From Omphalotus guepiniiformis (lineage: Eukaryota; Basidiomycota; Agaricomycetes; Agaricales; Omphalotaceae), in contig JAQOOI010000038.1 in assembly GCA_028554645.1 (NCBI GenBank), forward strand, positions 1 through 64,000: 64,000 nt of DNA. Direction: 5' to 3'. Under the pieces are notes generated by a model that did not search any database, was not told the origin of the DNA, and saw only the letters and a program-made list of their open reading frames with translations. Positions within the stretch are counted from its first letter, which is position 1; the number at the start of each line of letters is the position of its first letter. This document shows, in pieces, positions 34,550-44,443 of this stretch. Position numbers and translations under genes: made by a program.

Positions 34550-34813
34550 TCTCGGATTCATGAATGATTAGTGATTTCTTGACAATGAGGAGGTGAAGCC
34601 AACTTCTTCATTCGGATCAAGGTTCTAATTGACGTTGATACTTCCAGACATATACACTTCCGTTCTTCTGTGAATTCTTGTTTAAATTTGTTGCGCTTCC
34701 GAATCTACTGTGGTGTAAGCTAGCGCAGGCTAGCGCTCAGGCGTCTATTGTGTGATATTAGGGTGAAAATAATGGGCCACGATCACGGGACCTTTGTCTT
34801 CATCTCTCTCATC
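34550..34813 (+). other. Upstream block shared by the paralog family (copy 1)
   Basis: The block contains TTGACGTTGATACTTCCA, then CTTCCGTTCTTCTGTGAA, then the GGCCACGATCACGGGAC motif. Versions lie before copy 2 (35860-36060), copy 3 (36870-37079) and copy 5 (41000-41174). It is therefore part of the duplicated unit and probably the promoter. Confidence 0.7.
34774..34792 (+). promoter_or_regulatory. Conserved motif GGCCACGATCACGKGAC, copy 1
   Basis: GGGCCACGATCACGGGACC lies about 20 bp before the ATG of copy 1. The same motif precedes copies 2, 3, 5, 7 and 8. In copies 2, 3 and 7 it contains the E-box CACGTG. Confidence 0.55.
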
Positions 34814-35459
34814 ATGTCCACCACTTCAAGTCCACCTTCTGCAACGACTGACGCCGAAGTCCTCGAAAAAGAAACCAAGTCCTTGAAGAAAAAGAAATCT
34901 ACTTCCGACTCGTCATCTTCTGCGAAACGTTCCAAGAAGCGACCGTCGAACGATGCCTGGGTTATGGGCTACGTTATATCTAATGAAGACTTTCTATCCT
35001 TCGTCTCCAGTCTCAATGATCCGAAAGACCTTGAGGAGGACGGTCCCTTATCTCTCAGAGAATCTATCCTGCATTACGACTGTTTCAAGCATGGTCTTCC
35101 GAAGAATATGCCCTACCTCACAGGTGCGTGTCTTCCGGATTCTCACTGAATAAATACTAAATCCTGATATCCCTTGATTTATAGAGATCTATAAATCACC
35201 AAAATTGAAGCACAGCGACCTTCCGCTCGAAGACATAGTTTCTCATATGTTCTTTCCCATTCGTTGCATCACGTATAGAAGCATGGAACAGCTGTCTGAT
35301 TCACACCCTGACAGTAAGATTATACGAGAGGAGTATTACAAGGATAAGGCGCTAATGACACGTCTTATCGAGCACGTCCAATCGAGCGGTGGAAAGTTAG
35401 ATTTTGACATGGTGAAATATGGGTATGAAAAGATGCTGCATCCCCGCTATTGGTGGTGA
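34814..35459 (+). CDS. Unknown paralog family, copy 1
   Basis: First of eight related copies between here and 55.6 kb; no known family is recognised. Two exons (34814-35123, 35185-35459) give 194 residues. Order of parts: a Ser/Thr/Lys-rich tail with a basic nuclear-signal-like KRSKKRPS; block 1, WVMGYVISNEDFLSFVSSL and GPLSLRESILHYDCFKHGLP; an intron at an invariant place after T/E-G; block 2, SHMFFPIRCITYRSMEQLSD, SHPDSKIIREEYYKDK and FDMVKYGYEKMLHPRYWW. No signal peptide or membrane segment. Splicing at TATTGGTG|GTGAAT to the acceptor at 35528 would instead replace the stop by a third exon (35529 on). The longest such frame here is short. Just upstream lies the lactonase gene. Confidence 0.7.
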
Positions 35460-35528
35460 ATATCTTAATTGTGGGCATCTTTTCTGTGGTAGTGGTATAC
35501 CTCACTGACTGGCGCCTCTCCCTTCTAG

Positions 35529-35860
35529 TACAATGCCGTCGCATTCGGATGCTGGAAAATTCTTTGGTGGCCTGCGGCGTGTAATGTGTTGTATGAACTT
35601 ATTCCGACTGCGCGACCGTGATGTAACTAAATAGAGTTCAATACGATCCCAATTGCTGCAGGACAGATGTAGTACTGCTCGGGGGTTCAGCGCCAGCTCC
35701 AGCCTCAAGCCTCAGACTAAACCTCAAACTTCGCTCGCCCGAAGTCATTGCAAGCAACGGGGACTTCTTGTTTGTCGCAGCGAATTACGGTGGTCAAAAA
35801 ACTTAGAACTTCTAGTTCAAACGAACAGCAGATTATTTCGGTTGTTTGGATCATGATTCA
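35529..35860 (+). pseudogene. Decayed third-exon tail of copy 1
   Basis: The stretch begins at a strong acceptor (CCCTTCTAG) with TACAATGCCGTCGC. Later blocks, TTGCTGCAGGACAGATG and CCTCAAGCCTCAGACTAAAC, match the terminal exon of copy 7 (53596-53860) and the tail of copy 6. Pieces of the same peptide appear in different frames (LWWPAACNVLYELIP in one, LRLNLKLRSPE in another), so indels have broken it. Confidence 0.55.
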
Positions 35861-35986
35861 ATTTGACGTTGATACTTCCATACATGTAAATATACCGTTT
35901 CTTTGTCAACTCTTGTCTGTCGCACATCACTGTAGTCTTGAGTCAAGTTGCGAACAGAAAATTCGAGGAGATTGCGACGACCGCAT

Positions 35987-36004
35987 TGGCCACGACCACG
36001 TGAC
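35987..36004 (+). promoter_or_regulatory. Conserved motif, copy 2 (with CACGTG)
   Basis: TGGCCACGACCACGTGAC lies 57 bp before the ATG at 36061, in the same relative place as in the other copies. Confidence 0.55.
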
Positions 36005-36060
36005 TTCGTGGCGCATAAATCTTGTCGCGCCACGACGAAACTTCAGCTCATTTCCCATTC

Positions 36061-36706
36061 ATGTCTACTACCACAGATCCACCTCTTGCAACGAATGTCC
36101 CCGAACTCTCCACAGAAACCCAGTCCTTGAAGAAGTCCTTGAAGAAGCAGTCTACTTCATCTTCTGCGAAACGTATCAAGAAGCGGTCGACCGATGCCTT
36201 CGTTATGGGCTACGTTATGTCTAAAGACGACTTTGTATCGTTCGTCTCTAGTCTCAGAGATCCGGAGGAAACTGAGAAGGAAGGTTCCTTATCTCTCCGT
36301 GACTCTATGGGGTACTACGTCTGGTTCAGGTCTCGCCTTCCGAATAAGTTGGATGCTCCTAGGCTCGAGGGTGCGTGTCTTCGGATTCTCTTTCTGAAAC
36401 TAGTCCAATCCGTGGTATGTATCCCTTTGTTTAGAGATTTATCCATCACAAGAAATGATGGACAGCGACCTTTCTCTCGATGTTCGAGTTTCACATATGT
36501 TCTTTCCCTTCCGATACATCGCTTATAAAGGCAAGGAACAAATATCCGATTCACACCCTGACAGTAAAATCATACGAGAGGAGTCCGTCAAGGATAGGGC
36601 ACGAATGACACGTTGGGTTGAATACATTCAGTCGCGCAGTGGAAAGCTAGATTTTGACATGGTGAAGTACGGGTATGAGAAGATGCTGCATCCTCGCTTA
36701 TGGTAG
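36061..36706 (+). CDS. Unknown paralog family, copy 2
   Basis: Two exons (36061-36370, 36435-36706), 193 residues. It is the most diverged of the full-length copies: FVMGYVMSKDDFVSFVSSL in block 1, MGYYVWFRSRLPNKL in place of the usual MYYDSFKRGLPKNL, and EIYPSQEMMDSDLSLDVRVS before SHMFFPFRYIAYKGKEQ in block 2. The last codons TTATGGTAG overlap a possible splice donor (TTATG|GTAGTC) leading to an acceptor at 36776. There the exon would read THIRIGLWWPAACNVLYKL and continue to a stop after ~34 codons. Confidence 0.68.
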
Positions 36707-36776
36707 TCGATAATTCAACGTGCGTCGTGCTTTGTGGTAGTATTATACCCCACCGACTGGCGCCTCTTCCTTTCAG

Positions 36777-36879
36777 TACGCATATCAGGATAGGTCTTTG
36801 GTGGCCCGCGGCGTGTAATGTGTTGTATAAACTTCATCTCGGAACTCCGGGAGTATTGTATCAAAATTTGATTTGACGT
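36777..36879 (+). pseudogene. Shortened third-exon tail of copy 2
   Basis: After the acceptor CTTTCAG the stretch has TACGCATATCAGGATAGG, then CTTTGGTGGCCCGCGGCGTG, which matches the copy 1 tail (CTTTGGTGGCCTGCGGCGTG). It runs straight into the upstream block of copy 3, so most of the tail was deleted. Confidence 0.55.
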
Positions 36880-37010
36880 TGATGCTTCCATACATCTCTT
36901 CGGTGAACTGTTGTTTGTCGCACATCACTGTGGTCAAAGCCCATTGTGCGAAGAGAAAGTAGGTGGCAAATTTCGAGGAGATTTCGCCGAAATAATAGAT
37001 AATATTGCAA

Positions 37011-37029
37011 TGGGCCACGATCACGTGAC
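37011..37029 (+). promoter_or_regulatory. Conserved motif, copy 3 (with CACGTG)
   Basis: TGGGCCACGATCACGTGAC lies about 50 bp before the ATG at 37080. Confidence 0.55.
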
Positions 37030-37079
37030 TTTGTGTCGCATCTCGTCGCGTCACGACGAACCCTTCAGCTTTATTTCTC

Positions 37080-37739
37080 ATGTCTACCACCACAAATCCA
37101 CCTCTTGCAACGAATGACCCCAAACTCTCCACGGAAACTAATTTGAGGAAGAAGAAGAAGTCCTTGAAGAAGACGAAGTCTAGTTCGTCTTCTGCAAAAC
37201 GATCCAAGAAGCGGTCGTCGGATGATGTCTGGGTTATGGGCTACGTGATTTCTAATGAAGACTTTGTATCGTTCATCTCCAGTCTCAGAGATCCGAAAAA
37301 AGTTGAGGAGGATGGTCCCTTATCTCTCTATGACTCTATCATGTATTACGACACGTTCAAGTCTTGTCTTCCGAGTAATTTGGAGCAGTATGCTCTTGTG
37401 CTCGAAGGTGCGTGTCTTCGGATCCTCTTTCAGAAAGTATCTTAATCTGTGGTGTCCCTTTGCTTAGAGATTTATAAATCACGAAAATTGATGGACAGCG
37501 AACTTGATCTCGAGGACACTGTTTCCCATATGTTCTTTCCCTTACGATACATCCCGTATAAAGGCAAGGAACAACTGTCCGATTCACACCCTGACAGTAA
37601 AATCATACGAGAGGAGTACGTCAAGGATAGGGCGCGAATGACACGCTGGGTCGAATACATTCAATCGCGCGGTGGAAAGCTAAACTTTGACATGGTGAAG
37701 TATGGATATGAGAAGATGCCGCATCCTCGCTTTTGGTAG
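37080..37739 (+). CDS. Unknown paralog family, copy 3
   Basis: Two exons (37080-37407, 37468-37739), 199 residues. It has the longest Lys-rich N-terminus (LRKKKKSLKKTKSSSSSAKR). Block 1 is WVMGYVISNEDFVSFISSL, and block 2 is SHMFFPLRYIPYKGKEQLSD followed by RGGKLNFDMVKYGYEKMPHP. The direct tandem arrangement of copies 1-3, each about 1.0-1.25 kb apart, points to unequal crossing-over. The stop TGG-TAG again overlaps a donor-like GTAGTC. The exon from 37809 would be open for ~43 codons but resembles the other tails only in its first few codons. Confidence 0.7.
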
Positions 37740-38515
37740 TCGAGAATTCAATGTGCGTGTGTTTTTCTGGTAGTATCAACCCCACTGATTGCCGCCTCTC
37801 CCTTCTAGTACAATGCTGTGGTTTCTCCACGCACATTCGATGAGAGACGAAAAAAAGGGATTTCAACCAGAATTATCTCCTGTCAATTTCACCCAAATGT
37901 ACACATCGCAGCGCAGACGCAGCATTAAAGTTACATAATACAGAGATCAACGAGCAAGTCCAGCAGATACAGACTCGAGCCCCAAATCGGCACAGCCGTT
38001 GCACGATATTTTGGCTTCACTGTCTACTCAACTTGACGAAGCAAGTGCGATGGGGGACGACTGAGTGAACATTGCAAGAGGTTATCTCGACTTTCATCAA
38101 AGAGCTGAATCGGATTCGAGGCTATAGTAATGTAGGTTTACACATACTTGGAGTGAGCATTTGCATGCAACAACCAACATCATTCACTCCTGCTACATAC
38201 TCTGCCCCAAGGCACCGAAGGCACCAATCTATATTCAACCGTTTTGCAAGGAATGGCGCATAGTGTTTCGAACGAGCGCATTGAATTTGAGGTTTAGTCT
38301 GAGGCTTAAAGCTGAAGCGCCAGAAACTGTTCCGTTCTGTCCTGCAGGAATTGGGATAGTGATGACCGTCATTTCGGTGCATCACGGTCGAGGATTAAAT
38401 ACCACAGCGAGTAGGTTCATATTGAAACGCCGTCCAGCGTCGTACTAGAAGGGAGAGGCGCCAATCAGTGGGGTATAGTACGACCGCAAGAAACACACGC
38501 ACATTGAATCATCGA
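37740..38515. other. Between convergent copies 3 and 4; third-exon remnants
   Basis: The stretch holds the short copy 3 tail (37809 on, +) and the longer decayed copy 4 tail (38444 down to about 38113, -). The block around 38020-38210 (GACGACTGAGTGA, CATCAAAGAGCTGAATCGGA) recurs at 50830-50920 and 53440-53560, always 3' of a minus-strand copy. In the copy 4 tail the peptide FSFKPQ and the ending GAEYVAGV are recognisable between frameshifts. Confidence 0.6.
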
Positions 38516-39180
38516 CTACCAATGGCGGGGATGCGGCATCTTCTCATATCCGTACTTCACCATGTCAAAATCTAGTTTTCCACCGCGCGATTGAACGTAT
38601 TTGACCCAACGTGTCATTCGTGCCCTATCCTTCACAGACTCCTCTCGTATGATTTTACTGTCAGGGTGTGAATCGGAAAGTTGGTTCTTGCTTTTATACG
38701 GAATGTACCGTAAGGGAAAGAACATGTGAGAAACTGCTTCCTCGAGCTCAACGTCGGCGTGCATCAATTTTTGTGATTTATAAATCTCTAAACAGACGGA
38801 TATCACGATTTGGACTAGTTTCACAGAAAGAGGATCCGAAGACACGCACCTTCGAGCGCAGGAACGTAATGCACCAAATTCTTTGGAAGAGAACGCTTGA
38901 ATGTGTCGTAATACACCATAGAGTCAAGGAGACCTAAGGGACCCCTCTTCTCAATGGCGTCCGGATCTCTGAGACTGGAGATGAAGCATAGAAAGTCTTC
39001 ATTTGATATAACGTATCCCATAACCCAGACATCATCCGATGGCCGCTTCTTGGTAGGTTTCGCCGAAGATGAAGTAGAGTTCTTCGTGGAAGTCTCCTTT
39101 AAGGACTTGGTCCCTTTATCGAGGCGTTCAGCATCAGTCGTAGCAAGAGGTGGACCCGTGGTGGTAGTACTAGTAGACAT
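38516..39180 (-). CDS. Unknown paralog family, copy 4
   Basis: Two exons (39180-38850, 38787-38516), 200 residues. The N-terminus has an extra Thr-rich start (MSTSTTTTGPP). Block 1 is WVMGYVISNEDFLCFISSL; block 2 is SHMFFPLRYIPYKSKNQLSD and ESVKDRARMTRWVKYVQSRG. It lies head-to-head with SDR copy 1 (start 39373), leaving only ~190 bp, so the two may share a promoter. This spacer contains GGCCACGTGATCGTGAC at 39232-39248, an E-box variant of the family motif. Confidence 0.7.
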
Positions 39181-39372
39181 GATGAGAAGTCGAGAATCGA
39201 AGGTTGTGGCCACTGAGCGATATGCGGCACGAGGCCACGTGATCGTGACACGCAACTGAAAAGAGTCATTCGAATTATGTAAACGAACCGTACATCCTCT
39301 CATGCGGACCCACACTCTAAAATCTTCATCGCCCCGCCCCGCCCACTCTTCCCTCTCAACCAATCCAAGAAA

Positions 39373-40598
39373 ATGACAGGATCGAAGACCGTGCTCATTA
39401 CTGGCTGTAGCGCTGGCGGTATAGGCCACGCCCTCGCAAAGGAATTTCACTCGAAAGGTTCTTCTCTTCTCGAGAGTTTATCACATATCTCAGACTTTGA
39501 ATTACAGGCTCACGAGTTTTTGCTACGTCCCGTCAACTGGAATCCATGAGCGAATTGGCGGCAGTTGGCGTTGAGACGTTGGCTTTGGATGTGACTGATG
39601 TTGAGGCAGTGAGGAAGACGAGAGATGAGGTTGCCAATCGGACTGGAGGGAAGCTTGATATTCTAGTGAATAACGCGTGAGTTCTCGTTTCTCCATGAAT
39701 TCAACGACTCTTTCTACCATACTATAGGGGACAAGGTGGGTATTTCCTCTTGATGACTTGTCGAGACCTCGCGACGAAGTGTTCTAGCATATCCCATGGC
39801 TGTTACCGATATGGACATGAACGTCGTTCGAGCGCTTTATGAAGTCAATCTATTTGCTCCTATGGTGATGGTACAAGAATTTGTTCATCTTCTCATCGCC
39901 TCTGGCAACGGATGTGTCGTCAATACAGGAAGCATAGCTGCTATCACACCTGTCCCTTTCGGTGCTGCTTATAACAGCACCAAGGCAGCGCTTCATGCAT
40001 TCGGAAATACACTCCGCGTTGAGTTGGCTCCATCCAGTGGGTGGGTGTTCATCACTTTGGAAGCATCTGCGAGCTGACGTTTTGCTCAGCATTAGAGTCA
40101 TGAACGTAAGCCTGGCTCCTCTTTTCCGACATCTCGCTGTGCTGACTATTTCACAGGTCATTACTGGCACCGTCAAAAGTAACATAGTGAAACCCTTCGC
40201 AATCCCAGAAGGTTCTCTATACGAAGCCATGGATCAAGCATTCCAAGAGAAACGTCTCAACCGATCTCAAAGTATATGCGCAACTATCTGTGCCCGAAAC
40301 CTTCTGATCTAAGATTCTGGCAGTGGACGCTATGGATACTGACAAGTACGCTGCCACTGTCGTCGCGGAAGCTCTCAAGCCTACTCCACGAGCATCCCTG
40401 TGGGCCGGTAACAAAGTCTGGGTGTGCTGGTTCATAGACACATTCTTCGGTCAGAAATTCTTCGTAAGTGTCGCTGAACTTTCGGCAGATGTATACTTTC
40501 TGATGAACTTTCGGACTCGTGAAGAATTGGCTCATGACTAGGATGTTCGGGTTTTCGGAGTTTGCGACTCAGGTGCGAAACAAGAACTCGAAGGATAA
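39373..40598 (+). CDS. Short-chain dehydrogenase/reductase, copy 1
   Basis: Eight exons: 39373-39457, 39508-39676, 39728-39735 (8 nt), 39788-40040, 40090-40105 (16 nt), 40157-40271, 40324-40463 and 40542-40598 (280 residues). It is a classical Rossmann-fold SDR: VLITGCSAGGIGHALAKEF (Gly-rich NAD(P) site), LALDVTD, ILVNNAG, a catalytic Ser in VVNTGSIAAITPVP, and YNSTKAAL (catalytic Tyr and Lys). It most resembles fungal 1-acyldihydroxyacetone-phosphate reductase-like enzymes. The exon 4 donor has moved by one codon relative to the second copy (GG|GTGGGT versus AA|GTAAGC). Its partner copy at 51958-53243 has the same eight exons. Real substrate unknown. Confidence 0.85.
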
Positions 40599-41174
40599 GC
40601 GTATATGATTGAGTACATAATGTAATGGATGGTGCATCAAGGTTCTCGTTTGTACCTTGCTAGCTGGCTGACTACTTATTATTTGTGACTGTGGCACGCA
40701 TGGTTTGGATACTCAGATTACTACTCAGACTTAGGTCTTAGGTGCCAGTGGTAATCGTTCCGGAATCCAACCTTGTCAAGTTCCTCAGTGCGTTGTGCAT
40801 ATGGTAGACCTTGTCAGATGTGAGTGTATTCTACCACTGAGTTTCCTCGACTAATCTGAAAGATGCTAGTACCTTGAGAGTCACTATTCTCTATAACTAA
40901 CACCCTGACGCTCTCGCGCTCATCAGGAAGGTCAGAGCAGGGCAGAATCAATAATTAGGATTCCCCTTCGAGTAAAATTAAGACACTTAGTGATTGAAGC
41001 CAACTTCTTCAAGATTCGAATAGACGTCCAGGTACACTTCCGTTCTTCTGTGAACTCTTGTTTGTTGCACCTCCGAGTCCACTGATGAATGCCCAGGCGC
41101 CCATTGTGCGAAATTGCGATAAAACCACAGGTGGACCACGATCACGGGACCCTTTCTCTGCTCTCTCCATCATC
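40599..41174 (+). other. Lactonase-gene fragment and copied upstream block before copy 5
   Basis: Bases 40885-40950 (TTCTCTATAACTAACACCCTGACGCTCTCG...) match the last exon of the lactonase gene near 34320-34385. The stretch then continues with AAGCCAACTTCTTCA and CTTCCGTTCTTCTGTGAA as after that gene, with an internal deletion. The piece and copy 5 were therefore copied together from the lactonase/copy 1 locus. A ~70-bp repeat, CTTGTCAGATGTGAGTGTAT, at about 40805 recurs near 42488. Confidence 0.7.
41132..41151 (+). promoter_or_regulatory. Conserved motif, copy 5
   Basis: TGGACCACGATCACGGGACC lies about 24 bp before the ATG at 41175 and is nearly identical to copy 1. Confidence 0.55.
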
Positions 41175-41819
41175 ATGTCTACCACCACAATTCCACCTCT
41201 TGCAACGACTGACCCCGAACTCCCCACAGAAACGACGTTGAAGAAGGAGTCCTCGAAGAAGTCTAATTCGTCTTCTGCGAAACGTCCCAAGAAGCGAGCG
41301 TCGAAGGACGCCTGGGTTATGGGCTACGTTATATCGAACGAAGACTTTCTGTCCTTCATCTCCAGTCTCAGAGAGCCAGAAGAGATTGCGGAGGAAGGTC
41401 CCTTGTCTCTCAGGGACTCCGTCTGTTATTACGACTCGTTCAAGTGTGGTCTTCCGAAGAACATAGTACAGTATGCTCCCGAGCTCACAGGTGCGTGGTT
41501 TCCGGATTCTTTTTCAAAAAACTTATGCTATTCCTTTGTTTTAGAAATCTATAAATCACGAAAACTGACGGACAGCGACCTTCCGTTCGAGGACAAAATT
41601 TCTCATATGTTCTTTCCCTTTCGTTGCATCCCGTACAAAAGCAAGGAACAACTGTCTGATTCACACCCTGACAGTAAAATTATACGAGAGGAGTATGTGA
41701 AGGATAAGGTGCAGATGACACATTTTGTCAACTACGTCCAATCGCGCGGTGGGAAGTTAGATTTTGACATGGTGAAGTATGGGTATGAGAAGATGCTGCA
41801 TCCCCGCTATTGGTGGTGA
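41175..41819 (+). CDS. Unknown paralog family, copy 5
   Basis: Two exons (41175-41490, 41545-41819), 196 residues. Block 1 is WVMGYVISNEDFLSFISSL and SVCYYDSFKCGLPKNI; block 2 is SHMFFPFRCIPYKSKEQLSD and FVNYVQSRGGKLDFDMVKYG. The intron is exactly 54 nt with no stop in frame, so an unspliced message would also translate to the end, with 18 extra residues (AWFPDSFSKNLC...). It is closest to copy 6, which keeps the same intron sequence with an insertion. A third-exon acceptor (TTTTATAG, 41886) follows, with only short frames after it. Confidence 0.7.
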   Translation: MSTTTIPPLATTDPELPTETTLKKESSKKSNSSSAKRPKKRASKDAWVMGYVISNEDFLSFISSLREPEEIAEEGPLSLRDSVCYYDSFKCGLPKNIVQYAPELTGAWFPDSFSKNLCYSFVLEIYKSRKLTDSDLPFEDKISHMFFPFRCIPYKSKEQLSDSHPDSKIIREEYVKDKVQMTHFVNYVQSRGGKLDFDMVKYGYEKMLHPRYWW

Positions 41820-42628
41820 ATTTCTGAATGTGCGTGTTTATGTGGTAATGACTTTATACCTCACTGACTGAGGGCGCCTTTTATAGTACAATGCTGTTGC
41901 CGATACCTTTTGGATGCTTGGAAACGTGTTTGGTGGCCTGTGGCTTGTAAAGTGTTGCATGAACTTATGATTGCTCGCTACGCTATTCAAGTAATGACCG
42001 TGATACAACGAAATGACGTTTAGTACAATCTCAATTGCTGCAGGACAGATGTAATACTAGTGTTAACAATATCCTATGTCTACTGATTAACTGAAGGTCA
42101 AATTTGCAAACATTGACCCGGACCGTTTGAACTTCGATGAACCGGGCTAAAGTATCGTAGAAGCAATTCTCTCGGGGAGTGCACGTTGGCAACCACAGTA
42201 AGTAGTGTGCGCGGAGTTCGTACCGAAGCTCCGCCAGTTCCAGCAGATCGTCTGCGCTTCCCACGCTCTCTAGCCTTTCCTTTTGCTAAGTTCATCTACG
42301 GCAGCGCTAGCTTCACTCGCAGCAGTTCCCCTTTTGCTTGCCCTCACCAAACGGTTTGCGCAGATGATGCTGGATTGCACGCTACTGGTTAAGCAATCAC
42401 CTAGTTCTGCGACAGCCTAGCGTGGAAAAACCGTTCTTTTATCAAGGACAAAGAGTTTTGTGCAATGAGATTGATGGATATAGTAGGCCTTGTCAGATGT
42501 GAGTGTATGCTACCAAACTTGCTCGACTATATGGTTGTCTCAGAATGAAACTAGGTATGTGGGAAAATCACATGGCAGTGATAAAACCAAGTGCGGTGCT
42601 GCGACATTGTTGACTTGTCTTCATTCCA
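41820..42628. other. Copy 5 tail and intergenic
   Basis: 41887-42060 is a decayed third-exon tail (TACAATGCTGTTGCCG, GTTTGGTGGCCTGTGGC, TTGCTGCAGGACAGATG). The rest, 42060-42628, shows no supported gene. Confidence 0.5.
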
Positions 42629-43850
42629 ATGGCACCCCTACCTCTCCCCGAGCAGACTGGCCTGAAGGATGATGAGCTTAGTGCATACATCACTTGTTAT
42701 CAATTCCAAGAAGCTGCGACAGAAAGAGATATCATTCACGCCAGAGTCCTCGGCTACTTGATTCTTTACGCTCCATCTCGCACTGCTCAGCAAGCCGTCG
42801 TAAATGAAATTAAACAACATCGCGAAACGCTGTCCAACCTCGGAGAGTCTTTCATCGACTTGTTCATCTTGCCATGTACGTTGTAACCTGTCGAAAAACG
42901 AGTCGAGTTTACACGCCGCTGAGTCTAGTCAAGCAATCTTCTGTGCACACACCAGACTCTTCGTACCATTCCAGTCGTGCCAGTTCGGTAGATGAAGATG
43001 AAGCTGAAGAGGATTTGTTGTCCAATATCTTGTCTAATATCAAAGAATCACCTAAGGACTACAAGGATGCGAAGAATAGAGTGAGTTCAACGCTACTCCT
43101 AATTTAAAATCAATATTTTACATGTTCATCTAGGCCCTTATCCGAGACGGTTTCAAATGCGTGGTGACTGGGCAGTACGATTTCGAAAGCGCGTTCTCTT
43201 GGGGTTCAGCCTATGTCAATCCGGACGAGATATCGATCTGTATCAACACACAGTGCACTCATATCGTGCCCGAGCCTACTGTTTTCACCTTGTCTCAACT
43301 TAGGACTAATGTGCGTCTTCTTACGTTTCAGTTACTTACCATTATCTGACTTACACCCTTCCCAGAATAACTGTACGGCCTCGGTGTTGGCAGTTTTGGA
43401 AAAGTTTGGCTATGATTTTGAAAGTTTGAACGGTGCCAAAGTTCATTCTCTGTACATGACGATGTCAAGAGATGTACAAGCTTTGTTTAACCTTTTGGTT
43501 ATTTGGTTTGCGGAAACAGTACTGTAAGCTCTAAAGATATTTCATCAGTACATGTCTTGATTTACTATCTCGTTTTCTAGGACGTTAATGATTGTTATCG
43601 CATTGAAGCTGTGCACCCTTCAATATATGGAGCGGGAAACATTGTCACGTTTACATCGACCGACGCTACCGTTCTTCCTGTTCCTTCTCCGAAACTCCTC
43701 GCTTTGCACGCCGCTTGTGCCAGGGTAGCGCATTTCTCAGGTGCAGGTAAACTCATTGAGTTGTGTATGACTTCTGAGATCTTGAGAGTGATTACCCGTA
43801 CGCGTGAACTGTTGCACTTAGAGAGCCTATTCACCTCCTGTGCAGAATGA
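42629..43850 (+). CDS. HNH endonuclease-domain protein
   Basis: Five exons: 42629-42875, 42929-43080, 43134-43310, 43366-43518 and 43581-43850 (332 residues). It belongs to the agaricomycete HNH_2-type proteins: after a helical N-terminus and an acidic linker (DEDEAEED) comes ALIRDGFKCVVTGQYD, then QCTHIVPEPTVF, where Cys and the first His match the HNH motif. LEKFGYDFESLNGAKVHSLY and a final RIEAVHPSIY region follow. Family members are predicted metal-dependent nucleases; their targets are unknown. The third HNH residue (His/Asn in the N-x-x-x-L-x-x-x-x-H helix) is degraded here: MTMSRDVQALFNLL lacks the usual H. Activity is therefore doubtful. The exon 4 donor is the non-consensus GTACTG. 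Confidence 0.75.
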
Positions 43851-44443
43851 ACGACCGAAGAGACGTGTATTGTTCCTACCACGCCTTAAGTTGAACGCCT
43901 CACCGGCCGGTCCAGTCTGAGTAAAAGGTCTACACCGCAATAAGTTATATCAAATACCTATGCGCAGTCCATAAAAACCAAAGAAAATCGAAGTACGGCA
44001 ATACTTAGTAACGTTAAGAGACGTGACAAAAGAGTTTGAAGAAGGTGAAGAGGTCATCTGATCAATATGAACGTGTAGAGATCGCAACAAGTTATGATAA
44101 TGATGAAATGAGGTAAACAGTCCGAGTAGGATATTGATAAACTAACAGAACACTGATGCGGGATATTACACGATACAAGAACTTGAAAGGAGTGTGGGGC
44201 GACATATTGATCATGAAACCCTGAAGAACGAAGAGATTGCGGGTAAAAGAGATGTACCAGAAGAATCGGAGATGGGGGCGGGGACGTATGAACACGAAGC
44301 CGGCCGGGAAGCGAAAGTCTAGGATAGCGTAACCCTCTAGAGCATTGACAGACCAGAGGATAAACGACGAGAGCGAGCAACTACTCCTTCACACCAGACC
44401 CGATCCCCACCCCTCTCACCCCCCCCTCAACTCACTCACTCAT
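43851..44443. other. Intergenic, convergent 3' ends
   Basis: No supported gene. A minus-strand open frame at 44054-44380 is not protein-like. Confidence 0.45.
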
